Assembly: GCF_001028175.1 (NCBI RefSeq)
Contig: NZ_AEJF01000258.1
Coordinates: 1-64,000 of the forward strand
Length of the DNA: 64,000 nt
From: Caballeronia mineralivorans PML1(12)
Lineage (GTDB): Bacteria; Pseudomonadota; Gammaproteobacteria; Burkholderiales; Burkholderiaceae
Direction: 5' to 3'
Part shown: positions 44,224 through 53,493 of the stretch, in pieces
How positions within the stretch are numbered: the stretch's first letter is position 1
Layout: every line of letters starts with the position of its first letter
Translations under genes and position numbers: made by a program
The notes under the pieces: model-generated
Database searches by the model: none
The model's input: only the letters and a program-made list of their open reading frames with translations
What the model was told of the DNA's origin: nothing

Positions 44224-45432
44224 TCAGGCCTTGTTCTTGTTGTAGACATCAACAAAGACAGCCGCGAGCAACACCACGCCCTTGATCACCTGCTGGTAGT
44301 CAACGCCGATACCCATGATGGACATCCCGTTGTTCATGACACCCATGATGAAGGCGCCTACTACCGCACCAACCACCTTCCCGACACCACCGGAAGCCGA
44401 CGCACCGCCGATGAAGCATGCAGCGATCACATCGAGTTCAAAGCCCGTTCCGGCTTTCGGTGTGCCGCTATTCAAGCGGGCTGCGAATATGAGGCCGGCC
44501 AATGCGGCTAAAACACCCATATTCACGAAGGTTAAAAAACTGATGGCCGGAACGCTGACCCCGGATAACCTCGCCGCCTTCGCGTTGCCGCCCACTGCGT
44601 AGATACGACGGCCAATGGTGGTGCGATTCATGACGAATGTGTACACACCAATCAGTACTCCCATAATGACGAGAACTGTCGGCAGGCCGCGATAGGAGGC
44701 AAGGATGGCGCAGAGGAAGACAATCAGGCCGGTGAGGATGACGTTCTTCGCGACGAACATGGAGAACGACCCGCTACCCATACCGTATTTCGTTGCGCTC
44801 GCGCGGTGTCGAAGTTCAATCACGAAGAAGAGAAAACCCACCAGAATTCCAAGCAGGATGGACGTGACGTGCAGACTCTGCCCGTGAAAGACGTCGGGAA
44901 TGAAGCCGGAACTGAAAGCTGCGAAAGCGTCGGGGAACGGGCCAATGGATTGGCCCTGCAACACGAGGTTTGTCAGCCCTCGAAATACCAGCATGCCGGC
45001 CAGCGTCACGATAAACGATGGCATCCGCCAGAATGCAATCCAGTAACCTTGGACGGCTCCAATCAGCGCACCGGTGGCTATGCAGATGATGGTGGCCAGC
45101 ACGTAGTTGACATTAAACTGGACCATCAGCACTGCTGCGAGTGCGCCCACCAGTCCAGCGGTCGAACCGACCGAGAGATCGATATGGCCCGCCACAATCA
45201 CCATCAGCATGCCGAGCGCCATGATGACGATGTAACTGTTTTGAAGCACAAGATTCGTCAGATTGAGCGGCTGCATCAACACGCCGCTCGTGGACATCTG
45301 AAAGAAAGCCATAATGACGATGAGCGAAATCAGCAGTCCGTATTCACTGGCGCCCCGCTTGAGCACCCGAACGATTTCGCTATGTTTGACTCCGGCGTCC
45401 TGCGGCGCCGCCGGTGAGAGTGTCTTACGCAT
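44224..45432 (-). CDS. gguB: Sugar ABC importer permease, GguB/XylH-like
   Basis: A 402-residue permease with 10 or more hydrophobic segments. Conserved blocks are NLVLQNSYIVIMALGMLMVIVAGHIDLSVGS near residues 57-87 and GGNAKAARLSGV, which mark the ribose/xylose/ChvE-linked permeases. Together with the ATPase (45434) and binding protein (47057) it forms a ChvE-GguA-GguB type importer. The start at 45432 lies one base after the ATPase stop; the ribosome site GGAGG is inside the ATPase gene. Confidence 0.88.
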   Translation of the reverse strand: MRKTLSPAAPQDAGVKHSEIVRVLKRGASEYGLLISLIVIMAFFQMSTSGVLMQPLNLTNLVLQNSYIVIMALGMLMVIVAGHIDLSVGSTAGLVGALAAVLMVQFNVNYVLATIICIATGALIGAVQGYWIAFWRMPSFIVTLAGMLVFRGLTNLVLQGQSIGPFPDAFAAFSSGFIPDVFHGQSLHVTSILLGILVGFLFFVIELRHRASATKYGMGSGSFSMFVAKNVILTGLIVFLCAILASYRGLPTVLVIMGVLIGVYTFVMNRTTIGRRIYAVGGNAKAARLSGVSVPAISFLTFVNMGVLAALAGLIFAARLNSGTPKAGTGFELDVIAACFIGGASASGGVGKVVGAVVGAFIMGVMNNGMSIMGIGVDYQQVIKGVVLLAAVFVDVYNKNKA

Positions 45433-45433
45433 T

Positions 45434-46963
45434 TCAGATGCCTCCATTTCGCATGATTGCCCGCATGATCTTTTCCTGCGAGACCTCCTCCGCGGTGAAC
45501 TCGCCGACGAAGCGGCCTTCGTTCATGACATAAACGCGGTCGCACATGCCAAGAAGCTCCGGCATTTCCGAAGAAATCATGACGACGCACTTACCCGCTT
45601 CAACCGCTTGATTGATGATGCTGTAGATTTCGTACTTCGCTCCCACATCAATGCCGCGCGTGGGCTCGTCCAGAATGAGTACTTCGGGTCCGGAAAACAG
45701 CCATTTGCTCAGCACGACTTTCTGCTGATTGCCGCCGGACAGATTGGCGACAACATGTGTTCCTCCCTGGGCGCGGATACGGAGCTTCTTCAGGAAATCC
45801 CCCGCGACCCGTGCTTCCTCGTGTTCGTTGATAACGCCGAGATTCGACACACCTTGGAGGTTCGCCAACGTGATGTTTCGCTGGATGTTGTCGTCAAGGA
45901 GCAGGCCGTTTCCTTTACGGTCTTCGGTCACATACGCGAGACCCGCGTTAATGGCCTTCTGTACCGACGAAACGTCTACCGGCTTCCCGTGCATGAGCAC
46001 CGTTCCGGAAATGTCCTGACCGTACGTTGCGCCGAAGACACTCATCGCAAGCTCGGTCCGCCCGGAACCCATAAGACCGGCGATACCTACGATCTCGCCT
46101 TTTCGCGCCTTGAGATTAACGCCCTTGATGACGGCGCGCTCCCGCTGGGTCGGATGCTGTGTGCGCCAGTCCCTGACTTCGAAAATCACCTCGCCGATAT
46201 TCGGCACTCGCTTAGGATAACGGTCAGACATCTCACGGCCGACCATCGCCTTGATGATCCGGTCTTCGCTCACACTTTCGGCCTTGCAGTCGAGCGCATC
46301 GACAGTTGAGCCATCACGGATGACCGTTATGCCGTCTGCCACGCGCGAGATCTCGTTGAGCTTGTGCGAAATGATGATGGACGTCACTCCACGCGCCTTC
46401 AGCTCCAGCAGGAGATTGAGCAGCGTGTCGCTGTCCTTTTCGTTGAGGCTTGCCGTTGGCTCGTCGAGGATCAACAGACGGACCTCTTTTGACAACGCCT
46501 TGGCAATTTCGACAAGCTGCTGTTTGCCGATGCCGAGCGTGCCTACGGGGGTATCGGGGGAATCAGTCAGACCCACCCTCGCTAGCAGTTCCTTAGCCAG
46601 GGACCGGGAACCCTGCCAATCAATAACACCCCACGTCGACTGTTCGTTACCCAGAAAGATGTTCTCGGTAATCGAGAGCATGGGTACGAGTGCGAGTTCC
46701 TGATGGATGATGATGATCCCCACCTGCTCGCTGTCGGAAATATCCGAGAACGCACGATCTTCACCGTCGTAGACCACATTGCCCGCATAAGAGCCGTGTG
46801 GATAGACGCCGCTCAGGATCTTCATCAGCGTCGACTTACCCGCGCCGTTCTCGCCGCATATGGCATGAATCTCGCCTTTGCGGACTTTAAGACTGACGTT
46901 ATTCAGGGCTTTGACCGCGCCAAAGCTCTTCTGAATTTCGTTCATCTCCAGAATGGTTTCCAT
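45434..46963 (-). CDS. gguA: Sugar ABC importer ATPase, GguA-like
   Basis: A 509-residue tandem ATPase with two ABC domains. The first has Walker A GENGAGKSTLMK and Walker B LLILDEPTASLN; the second has the degenerate Walker A GLMGSGRTE and the signature NLSGGNQQKVVLSKWLF. The block IIIIHQELALVPMLSI and the overall match to Agrobacterium GguA as I recall it support the name. GAGGAATACGACG precedes the ATG at 46963. Confidence 0.88.
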   Translation of the reverse strand: METILEMNEIQKSFGAVKALNNVSLKVRKGEIHAICGENGAGKSTLMKILSGVYPHGSYAGNVVYDGEDRAFSDISDSEQVGIIIIHQELALVPMLSITENIFLGNEQSTWGVIDWQGSRSLAKELLARVGLTDSPDTPVGTLGIGKQQLVEIAKALSKEVRLLILDEPTASLNEKDSDTLLNLLLELKARGVTSIIISHKLNEISRVADGITVIRDGSTVDALDCKAESVSEDRIIKAMVGREMSDRYPKRVPNIGEVIFEVRDWRTQHPTQRERAVIKGVNLKARKGEIVGIAGLMGSGRTELAMSVFGATYGQDISGTVLMHGKPVDVSSVQKAINAGLAYVTEDRKGNGLLLDDNIQRNITLANLQGVSNLGVINEHEEARVAGDFLKKLRIRAQGGTHVVANLSGGNQQKVVLSKWLFSGPEVLILDEPTRGIDVGAKYEIYSIINQAVEAGKCVVMISSEMPELLGMCDRVYVMNEGRFVGEFTAEEVSQEKIMRAIMRNGGI

Positions 46964-47056
46964 CGTCGTATTCCTCGGGTTACTCACGTACAACGCGTGT
47001 CTGTGTAGTGTCGGGCTGCCGCCGCGCGCCCGGCACCCACGAAGGCCGGGACACTG

Positions 47057-48127
47057 TTACTTCAACTGCGCCTGTGTGTAATACCCGCTAGTGACGAGCT
47101 CCGGCTGCCAGTTGTCCTTGTCGACGAGGATGGGCTTCACGAGGTAGGTCGGAACAATCTTGGCGCCGTTGTTATAGCTCTTCGTGTCGTTCACGGGCAC
47201 GGGCTTTCCAGTGAGCGCGTCGTCCACGATATCGGCTGTGATGCCAGCCAGCTTGCGCGTATCCTTGAATACGGTCGTCGTCTGGTCGCCGCGTATGATT
47301 CCCTTGACGTTCTGCAGATCCGCATCCTGTCCGGTGACGACCGGCATCGGTTGTTGCGCCGAACCATAGCCGACACCCTTGAGCGAGGAAATCACTCCGA
47401 TCGCGATGGCGTCATTCGGCGTCCACACGGCATCGAGCCGGTTGTTGCCATAGAAGGCGCTCAGCAGGTTGTCCATGCGGGACTGGGCCGTGGCTCCGTC
47501 CCAGTTGCGAGTGGCGACTTTCTCGAATGCCACCTGCTTGCTTCGAATCACGAACTTCCCGTTGTCGATATACGGCTTGAGTACCGACATCCCGCCGGCG
47601 TAGACCATATGCGCGTTGTTGTCGTCAGAGGAGCCGCCGAAGACCTCCACGTTGAACGGGGTCTTGCTACCCGCCTTCTGCCAGGCAGCGACGATGCTCT
47701 GACCCTGCAGGACACCCACACCGTAGTTGTCGAACGTGGCGTAGTAGTCAACGTTCTTGGTCTGGCTGATCAGGCGATCGTACGAGATAACCTTGATACC
47801 CTTCTGTTGCGCAAGCGCCAGGGCGTCGGAGAAGGTCTTGCCATCGATCGGGGCGATCACGAGCGCCTTGACGCCCTTCGCCAGCATGTTCTCGACCTGA
47901 TTGACCTGCGTCGGGACGTCATAGTTGGCGTACTGGAGATCGGCGGAGTAGCCCTTCGCCTTCAGCGCGTCGACCATGCTCTTGCCATCGGTAATCCAGC
48001 GCGATTCCGTCTTGTCCGGCAGTGAAATGCCAATGACACCCTTGTCCTGTGCGTAAGCGGATAGGGACACCGCCGACAATGCAATCGAAGCGGCCACAGC
48101 TACAGCGACGTTCTTGATGATGTTCAT
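47057..48127 (-). CDS. chvE: ChvE-like periplasmic sugar-binding protein
   Basis: A 356-residue binding protein with a signal peptide (residues 1-26, ending AYAQ). The mature start DKGVIGISLPDKTESRWITDG, followed by VISYDRLI and GGSSDDNNAHMVYAG, closely follows ChvE. ChvE proteins bind several aldoses (arabinose, galactose, glucose, xylose, glucuronic acid) with high affinity. The ligand here may differ because the adjoining genes are unusual. The Gfo/Idh gene lies 96 bases upstream. Confidence 0.9.
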   Translation of the reverse strand: MNIIKNVAVAVAASIALSAVSLSAYAQDKGVIGISLPDKTESRWITDGKSMVDALKAKGYSADLQYANYDVPTQVNQVENMLAKGVKALVIAPIDGKTFSDALALAQQKGIKVISYDRLISQTKNVDYYATFDNYGVGVLQGQSIVAAWQKAGSKTPFNVEVFGGSSDDNNAHMVYAGGMSVLKPYIDNGKFVIRSKQVAFEKVATRNWDGATAQSRMDNLLSAFYGNNRLDAVWTPNDAIAIGVISSLKGVGYGSAQQPMPVVTGQDADLQNVKGIIRGDQTTTVFKDTRKLAGITADIVDDALTGKPVPVNDTKSYNNGAKIVPTYLVKPILVDKDNWQPELVTSGYYTQAQLK

Positions 48128-48223
48128 CGTTTGTCTCCTAATAAGGATTACATAATTTACTTCTGACTTTCTTCAGTCAGTTTTTGGTAGCTGGCCCCGA
48201 AAGGAGGCCAGCCACTCACCTTC

Positions 48224-49312
48224 TTACTCAATAAAGATCTCTGCACCGGCCTGCTTCGACGAAGCGAACATCGCCTCAATGACGCGGCTGATGTTGTACG
48301 CCTGCGTGGAGGGAACAACCGACGGTGTACCGTTACGAAGCGCTTCGAAAAAGGCATTCGATTCGCGGTCGAAGTAAACCGGATTCCCGATTTCAGCAAT
48401 ATCGGGTGAATACTCGGTCTTCTTCGTGGCCCATATTTCGGGAAAACTCGTTTCCTGCCATTCGGTCCATCCTTCCGGATAGGCGCCCTTGCCAGCGTCG
48501 TAGACCTTGTAGCTTGACGGCAGCGATCGCGAAGACATGATGCCTTCGGTGCCGTACGCCGTGATTTCCCAGCTTTCGGTCCACGGCAGCACGTCCCACG
48601 ACATGAAGTCGATCACCACGATCTTGTCTTCGTAGTTCAGCACCGCGCCCGCTGCATCCTCGCGAGACTCGTCGCCATGAAAGTTCGGGAACTTCGTAAT
48701 GCGGGCGTTAACACTTCTCGGCATGCCGAAATGCAGGAGGATGCGATCCACCAGATGGCAGCCGATGACGAACACGGCGCCCCCGATATCACCCGGCTGG
48801 GTCATGTGGGCCGTGCCCGCCTCGTCATGCGAGCAGCCGCCGTGCGCGCGCACCTGGACGACTTTCCCGAGGCGGCCGCTCTTCAGCGCTGCCTGCATGG
48901 CGTCGACCGACGGAGCGAAGCGCCAGCAGTAGCCCACCTGTACGAGACCGCCCGTACGCTCGACCGCTTCGACAATCCGTTTGGCATCCGCGGAGCTGCG
49001 CCCCGCGGGTTTTTCGCACAGGACCGACTTGCCGGCCTCGAGTGCTTCAATGGTCAGCTCGGCCATCTTCTCGCTTTTCGAATGCACGAGCACCACATGC
49101 ACATTTTCATCAGCGAGGATGTCCTCTTTCGTTCGCGCCTCGAGGCCAAGCGCATCCACGAACGGCTTGAGCAGCGGACTGGTGTCCCACGCGCCGAGCA
49201 TCTTCGCGCCGGAGCGACGCTGGATCGCCTTGACCCGACCGGACGTGTGAGGATGGGTGACGCCAAGGCATGCCACGCCTATCGTTTCGTTGGGACCGAT
49301 CTTTCGCGTCAT
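48224..49312 (-). CDS. Gfo/Idh/MocA-family dehydrogenase
   Basis: A 362-residue NAD(P)-dependent oxidoreductase. The N-terminal Rossmann fold starts IGVACLGVTHPHTSGRVKAI, in which the usual GxGxxG is replaced by GVTHPHTSG, so cofactor binding may be unusual. The CEKPAGRSSADAKRI motif carries the catalytic lysine, and GCHLVDRILLHFG supplies the D-x3-H-like element. Relatives oxidise or reduce sugar, cyclitol or glycoside hydroxyl groups. It is in the same run as the IolG-like gene (25 bases apart). Confidence 0.85.
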   Translation of the reverse strand: MTRKIGPNETIGVACLGVTHPHTSGRVKAIQRRSGAKMLGAWDTSPLLKPFVDALGLEARTKEDILADENVHVVLVHSKSEKMAELTIEALEAGKSVLCEKPAGRSSADAKRIVEAVERTGGLVQVGYCWRFAPSVDAMQAALKSGRLGKVVQVRAHGGCSHDEAGTAHMTQPGDIGGAVFVIGCHLVDRILLHFGMPRSVNARITKFPNFHGDESREDAAGAVLNYEDKIVVIDFMSWDVLPWTESWEITAYGTEGIMSSRSLPSSYKVYDAGKGAYPEGWTEWQETSFPEIWATKKTEYSPDIAEIGNPVYFDRESNAFFEALRNGTPSVVPSTQAYNISRVIEAMFASSKQAGAEIFIE

Positions 49313-49336
49313 GATTTATCTCCTCCAGATTACGAG

Positions 49337-50329
49337 TTAGACCTTGACCGATTTCCCTGATACAGCGGACTCGAGCGCACAGTCAGCCAGACGCAGCGCC
49401 TTCAGGCCGTCCTGCACCGATGTCGGCAGGGGCGCATTCGTACGCAGCGCCTCGACGAACGCTTCGAGTTCGGCCTTGTAGGCCGCTTCGTAACGCTCAA
49501 GGAAAAAGTTGAGCAGGGGTTCGCGGACATCGGTCGCCTCCTTCGTCCAGCGACGGATCGTCGAAGGCCGGAGGTTCTCCTGAAGAAGCATGCCCTTGGA
49601 GCCGGAGACTTCCATGCGCTGGTCGTAGCCGTACACAACCTCGCGACAGCAGTTGATGTGGCATTGCTTGCCCGAAGCGGTCCGCAACTGCACCATGACC
49701 GTATCGAAATCGTCGAGCTCGGCCAGCGACGAATCGACGAGCCGGCTCGCGAACGCCATCACTTCCACTGGCTCTTCGCCGAGCAGCCAGCGGGCCATAT
49801 CGAGGTCGTGGATCACCATGTCGCGGAAGATGCCGCCGGAATGCTCGACGTAGTCGCGGGGCGGCATGCCCGGATCGCGGCTGGAGATGACAACCTGGCG
49901 CACCTCGCCCACATCGCCTGCGTCGATCGCCTTGCGAAAGGCCTGGGATGTAGGGTCGAAGCGACGGTTGAACGCAAGCATCACACGGCCGCCGAGGCGC
50001 TCGACCTCGCTCGCCGCTGCGAGCGACTTTTCCATGTCCAGGTCGATCGGCTTTTCGCACAACACAGCCTTGCCTTTCGCCACGGCTTGCAACATGAATG
50101 TGATGTGGGTATCCGTCGGCGTGCCAATCACCACGGCATCTATGTCATCGCGCTCGAGGACAGCCGAGGCATCCGTCGACGCTTCGCAGCCGAGTCGTTC
50201 GGCAAGCGAGCTGGCAGCCTTCTCAAAGGGGTCCGCGACGACAACCAGTTTCGCGTTCGGGCTAGCGGCCACGTTGCCTGCGTGAATGCGGCCAATGCGG
50301 CCAGCGCCGAGTACAGCGATACGAATCAT
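49337..50329 (-). CDS. iolG: Inositol 2-dehydrogenase-like (IolG) oxidoreductase
   Basis: A 330-residue Gfo/Idh/MocA enzyme. The NAD loop GAGRIGRIHAGNV is at residues 8-20, the catalytic lysine Lys93 in CEKPIDLD, and the pair Asp170/His174 in FRDMVIHDLDMARW match inositol 2-dehydrogenase. It should oxidise an axial hydroxyl of myo-inositol or a related cyclitol or sugar to the ketone. A close relative, about two-thirds identical by eye over the visible part, ends the second module at 63591. No iolB, C or D lies nearby, so the usual inositol pathway does not follow. Confidence 0.85.
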   Translation of the reverse strand: MIRIAVLGAGRIGRIHAGNVAASPNAKLVVVADPFEKAASSLAERLGCEASTDASAVLERDDIDAVVIGTPTDTHITFMLQAVAKGKAVLCEKPIDLDMEKSLAAASEVERLGGRVMLAFNRRFDPTSQAFRKAIDAGDVGEVRQVVISSRDPGMPPRDYVEHSGGIFRDMVIHDLDMARWLLGEEPVEVMAFASRLVDSSLAELDDFDTVMVQLRTASGKQCHINCCREVVYGYDQRMEVSGSKGMLLQENLRPSTIRRWTKEATDVREPLLNFFLERYEAAYKAELEAFVEALRTNAPLPTSVQDGLKALRLADCALESAVSGKSVKV

Positions 50330-50370
50330 GTGAGTCTCCAGGAGTACTTTGTGGTTTAAGGTCAAGCGCG

Positions 50371-51252
50371 TCAGACGGAAGTCGCGCTTTTTGCCGAGAA
50401 CTGGGTAATGGTGGTGTCGTAGGCGCGCTTTGCCATCTCGTCGAGCGGCAACTTCCGGTGCTTCTCGGAGATGAGCTCCACGCCGTAGTAAGGAAGCGTG
50501 CACCCTGCTTGTTGCAGGGCGTCAATGAAGGCGGGACAGTCGCCGGCACCTTCGCCACAAAGCTGGCGGTTAAAGCTCGAGTCCTCGAACAGCGTCCCTT
50601 TAACTTGCGCGGCTACGTCATTCAGCTCTACTCCCTTGATGAAGCGCGCCGGAATTTGGGCGACCTCTCTATAAGGGCTGCCACCGCGTGCTACGTGCCA
50701 GTGGTCAACCATCAGGCCACCGTTGGGTTGGTCGGCGCCTTCCGTAATCTTCAGCGCTTCTCCGATGTTTCGGATGGGAGAAAAAGGCATGAACTCGATT
50801 GCAACCGTCGCGCCAACCGCCGCCACGTCTTCGCAAAGTTTCGCGAATTCGCCGGTCATGCGCGCAAAGTCGGCGGGACTTTCGTCGAAGGGGCTTGCGC
50901 CGATTTTCAGATTGCGCATGCCAAGTTCGCCGCCCAGTTCGATGATACGGCGCCGGCAGCTGTCCGATTTGGCACGCGCCTCGCCGTCGAGGTACCAGTC
51001 CATGAGAATTTCGAGTTCGAAGTACTTCATGCCCGTGTCGTCCAGAATCTTCTTGACGCCGGAGAGCCCGTATTTCTCCACGCTGTACTCGAGATCATCG
51101 AGAATGAGGCCGATGCCGCTCCAGCCAGCACGCGATGCCGCTTCGCAACGGTCTCGCAGCGGGAACGGACTGATTTCGGCCGGTCCACACGGATAGACGT
51201 CGCCGGCAATAGTCCAGTACGCAGCCAGCAGTTCAATGTTCTTCGTGCTCAT
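50371..51252 (-). CDS. TIM-barrel sugar isomerase/epimerase-like protein
   Basis: A 293-residue protein of the xylose-isomerase-like TIM-barrel family (AP endonuclease family 2), which includes IolE dehydratase, IolI isomerase and 3-oxo-sugar epimerases. Candidate metal ligands are Glu in AIEFMPFS, Asp/His in LMVDHWH, His and Glu in the C-terminal half. It starts MSTKNIELLAAYWTIAGDVYP. Together with IolG and Gfo/Idh it could isomerise or dehydrate a keto-cyclitol or a 3-keto-glycoside. The gene lies 66 bases after the dioxygenase stop. Confidence 0.8.
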   Translation of the reverse strand: MSTKNIELLAAYWTIAGDVYPCGPAEISPFPLRDRCEAASRAGWSGIGLILDDLEYSVEKYGLSGVKKILDDTGMKYFELEILMDWYLDGEARAKSDSCRRRIIELGGELGMRNLKIGASPFDESPADFARMTGEFAKLCEDVAAVGATVAIEFMPFSPIRNIGEALKITEGADQPNGGLMVDHWHVARGGSPYREVAQIPARFIKGVELNDVAAQVKGTLFEDSSFNRQLCGEGAGDCPAFIDALQQAGCTLPYYGVELISEKHRKLPLDEMAKRAYDTTITQFSAKSATSV

Positions 51253-51318
51253 GTGTAGTAGTCCTGTTTCTCAGTTTCATCAGTTCGTCGACGGCACACG
51301 ATCCCGCGTGCCAATCGG

Positions 51319-52242
51319 TTACGGGATTGCCCGCGCGGGCTTGGTGGACGTCGCGAGAGTGAAGTCCCACGACACAGACCAAAACGGTGATGAGAACCCG
51401 ACGCGCTTGCCAGCTTCCGGGTCGTCAACCTTGTTGAATTCGGCGATGAGTTCACGCTTGACGCCGAAGACCGAGTCTTCGGGAAGATACGGGCAGTCGG
51501 GCGTGAAGATGTGAGTGATGACGGGGTCAAAGCCAGGCGCGGTCACGATGAAGTGCAAGTGAGCAGCCCGATTCGGGTGTCGACCCATTGCGCCCAAGAG
51601 CTTCCCGACCGGACCGTCTGATGGAATCGGATAGTGGCGCGGCTTGACGGACTTGAACCAGTACCGGCCTTCTGCATCCGAGGTAAATACACCACGCAGA
51701 TTCGAGTCCGGCTGAATTCCCTTTTGCTGGACGTCGTAGAAGCCATCGTCGTTGGTCTGCCAGACCTCAAGCTTCGCGTTCGGGATCGGTGTGCCCTCGA
51801 TGTCCGTCACACGCCCTTCAACAACCAAAGGTTCACCCTTTCCGTCCAGGCAGATGTTTGCGCCGTTCTCATACTCGGGTGCATTCGCGACATAAAACGG
51901 GCCGAGAATCGTATTGGGCGTCGCCCCGCTCGGCCGGCGGTGATTGATTGCGTCAACGAGCATCGAGACGCCGAGGATGTCCGACAGCAGGATGTACTCC
52001 TGTCGCCAGTCGGTACACATCTGACCGGTTTGAGTCAGGAACCGGATCGCGGCAAACCACTCTTCGTGCGTCGGCTCGATTTCCTTCACCGCCGCATGCA
52101 GATGCCTGACCAGGATCGACATGATCTTTTGCAGTCGCTCGTCGGCATTCGGGTCCATGCGGGCATTAACGACATCGGCCGAGCGCGCTTCATCGAAATA
52201 CGGTGATGAGGATACCGAAACAGGGGGTTCTGGATACTGCAC
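51319..52242 (-). CDS. Hydroxyquinol 1,2-dioxygenase (intradiol dioxygenase)
   Basis: A 307-residue intradiol ring-cleavage dioxygenase. The Fe(III) ligands are in place: Tyr169 (GFYD), Tyr204 (RHYPIP), His228 and His230 (AAHLHF). The N-terminal helical domain (FLTQTGQMCTDWRQEYILLSDILGVSMLVDAI) is that of hydroxyquinol rather than protocatechuate enzymes. It converts 1,2,4-trihydroxybenzene to maleylacetate; the reductase at 42668 handles the product. The start is GTG at 52242 after GAAGGAGACGCTCC. It heads the run of dehydrogenase and importer genes. Confidence 0.9.
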   Translation of the reverse strand: MQYPEPPVSVSSSPYFDEARSADVVNARMDPNADERLQKIMSILVRHLHAAVKEIEPTHEEWFAAIRFLTQTGQMCTDWRQEYILLSDILGVSMLVDAINHRRPSGATPNTILGPFYVANAPEYENGANICLDGKGEPLVVEGRVTDIEGTPIPNAKLEVWQTNDDGFYDVQQKGIQPDSNLRGVFTSDAEGRYWFKSVKPRHYPIPSDGPVGKLLGAMGRHPNRAAHLHFIVTAPGFDPVITHIFTPDCPYLPEDSVFGVKRELIAEFNKVDDPEAGKRVGFSSPFWSVSWDFTLATSTKPARAIP

Positions 52243-52285
52243 GGAGCGTCTCCTTCAATATTGTCGTACTGCTTTGAGACAAGTC

Positions 52286-52356
52286 TATATTCCCCGAAGT
52301 CGGCAAAACAGAGCTGAAAAGGGAATCTCTTTCGCGCAGACTGGGAAAGTGCGAGA
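52286..52356 (-). promoter_or_regulatory. Dioxygenase promoter region with LysR-type site
   Basis: The 146-base gap between the LysR gene and the dioxygenase holds the element GGGAATCTCTTTCGCG (52321-52336) followed by a related inverted arm (GAAAGTGCGAGA, 52345-52356), which together read TCTC-TTTC...GAAA...GAGA, compatible with a LysR T-N11-A operator. The same region exists as a decayed copy at 57723-57895, in register over four blocks, which argues that these bases matter or were recently duplicated. Confidence 0.5.
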
Positions 52357-52388
52357 AAGCAGGCAAGATCTTCCCGTCCGCGTGACCT

Positions 52389-53303
52389 TCACGCGGTCCA
52401 GTGCCGCTCGTACTCGTTCTGCTGAAACCGCTCGACGAGTGCATCGATAAACAGGCGGACCTTCACCGGCATATGTGCCCGGGTCTGGAATGCAATATTG
52501 ATAGTGAGCCTTGGAAGGTCCCAGTCATTGAGCACTGGAACCAGGCGGCCAGCCTTGAGGTCGTCGTACACGATGTACTTGGGCTGCACGAGAATACCCA
52601 TGCCGTCGAGCGCGGCGACCCGAAGTATCTGGCCGTCGTTGGATTCAAGAAGAGGCTTGATCTTGACGAGAACCGATTCTCCCGTGCGACAAAATGCCAG
52701 CTCACGCGGATTGTCAGCGAGTCCGTAATTCAGTACCTTGTGCCTGGCCAATTCTGCCGGCAAGCGTGGCGAACCATTTGCCTCAATATACGAAGGTGCC
52801 GCAACCAGTATTCGCCGCGTTGCTGCGAGCCGCCTTACCGTTATGTTGCTATCCGCCTCAAGAACCTTGGTACGGATGGCGACGTCGATGCCATTTTCGA
52901 TGATGTCGTGGTATCGGTTTGCCGCCACGACATCCACCGTGATCTCCGGATAACGCGCTGTAAACTCCGAAAGCATAGGTGCAATGTGCAGCATGCAAAA
53001 CGAGAGCGACGCAGTGACGCGAAGCACTCCGCTCGGTCGTACCGTTGCATCCTTGATGGCCGACTCAGCTTCGCCGAGGTCTGCCAGGATGGACTTGCAT
53101 CGTCTATGAAACTCGGCGCCTGCCTGTGTAAGATAGAGATTGCGTGTCGTCCTGCGCACGAGCTGGACAGCAAGCCGGGTCTCCAGGGAGATCAGGTAAC
53201 GGCTTGCCGCGGATATGGAAAGATCCACAGCTTCCGCGGCCCGGCTGATACTTCCGGTTTCGGCAACCTCAACGAACAACTGTAGTTCCTTAAACTGATC
53301 CAT
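52389..53303 (-). CDS. LysR-family regulator, probably of the hydroxyquinol run
   Basis: A 304-residue LysR protein: HTH at about residues 5-62 (LQLFVEVAETGSISRAAEAVDLSISAASRYL), then a substrate-binding domain (LRVTASLSFCMLHIAPMLSEF). It lies immediately upstream of the dioxygenase on the same strand, 146 bases away. Regulation of that operon is the natural inference. Its own promoter region (53304-53493) contains a copy of the AAAACACATCAAAAA motif also found before the LacI gene. Confidence 0.85.
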   Translation of the reverse strand: MDQFKELQLFVEVAETGSISRAAEAVDLSISAASRYLISLETRLAVQLVRRTTRNLYLTQAGAEFHRRCKSILADLGEAESAIKDATVRPSGVLRVTASLSFCMLHIAPMLSEFTARYPEITVDVVAANRYHDIIENGIDVAIRTKVLEADSNITVRRLAATRRILVAAPSYIEANGSPRLPAELARHKVLNYGLADNPRELAFCRTGESVLVKIKPLLESNDGQILRVAALDGMGILVQPKYIVYDDLKAGRLVPVLNDWDLPRLTINIAFQTRAHMPVKVRLFIDALVERFQQNEYERHWTA

Positions 53304-53440
53304 CTTGTATCACCCTGCTTTTCTACCAAGTTCCGTCGCGCGACAGACCGCACAGGCGCGCGATTATCGAGAACCTTGCTTGGCCGCTTGTTTGTCTATG
53401 GCAGGCAACAATACGGTGTTCCCTCTATCGCTGAAGGACC

Positions 53441-53475
53441 AAAACACATCAAAAAGCCATCAATCAAAACGTTTA
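53441..53475. repeat. AAAACACATCAAAAA motif, copy 1
   Basis: AAAACACATCAAAAA at 53441-53455, followed by CCATCAATCAAAACG. The 15 bases are identical to those at 54753-54767. It lies upstream of the LysR gene and downstream of the phytanoyl-dioxygenase-like gene, so it could place both flanks of that gene under the LacI-type regulator. Confidence 0.55.
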
Positions 53476-53493
53476 CCCGGATCTGGCGGGAAT

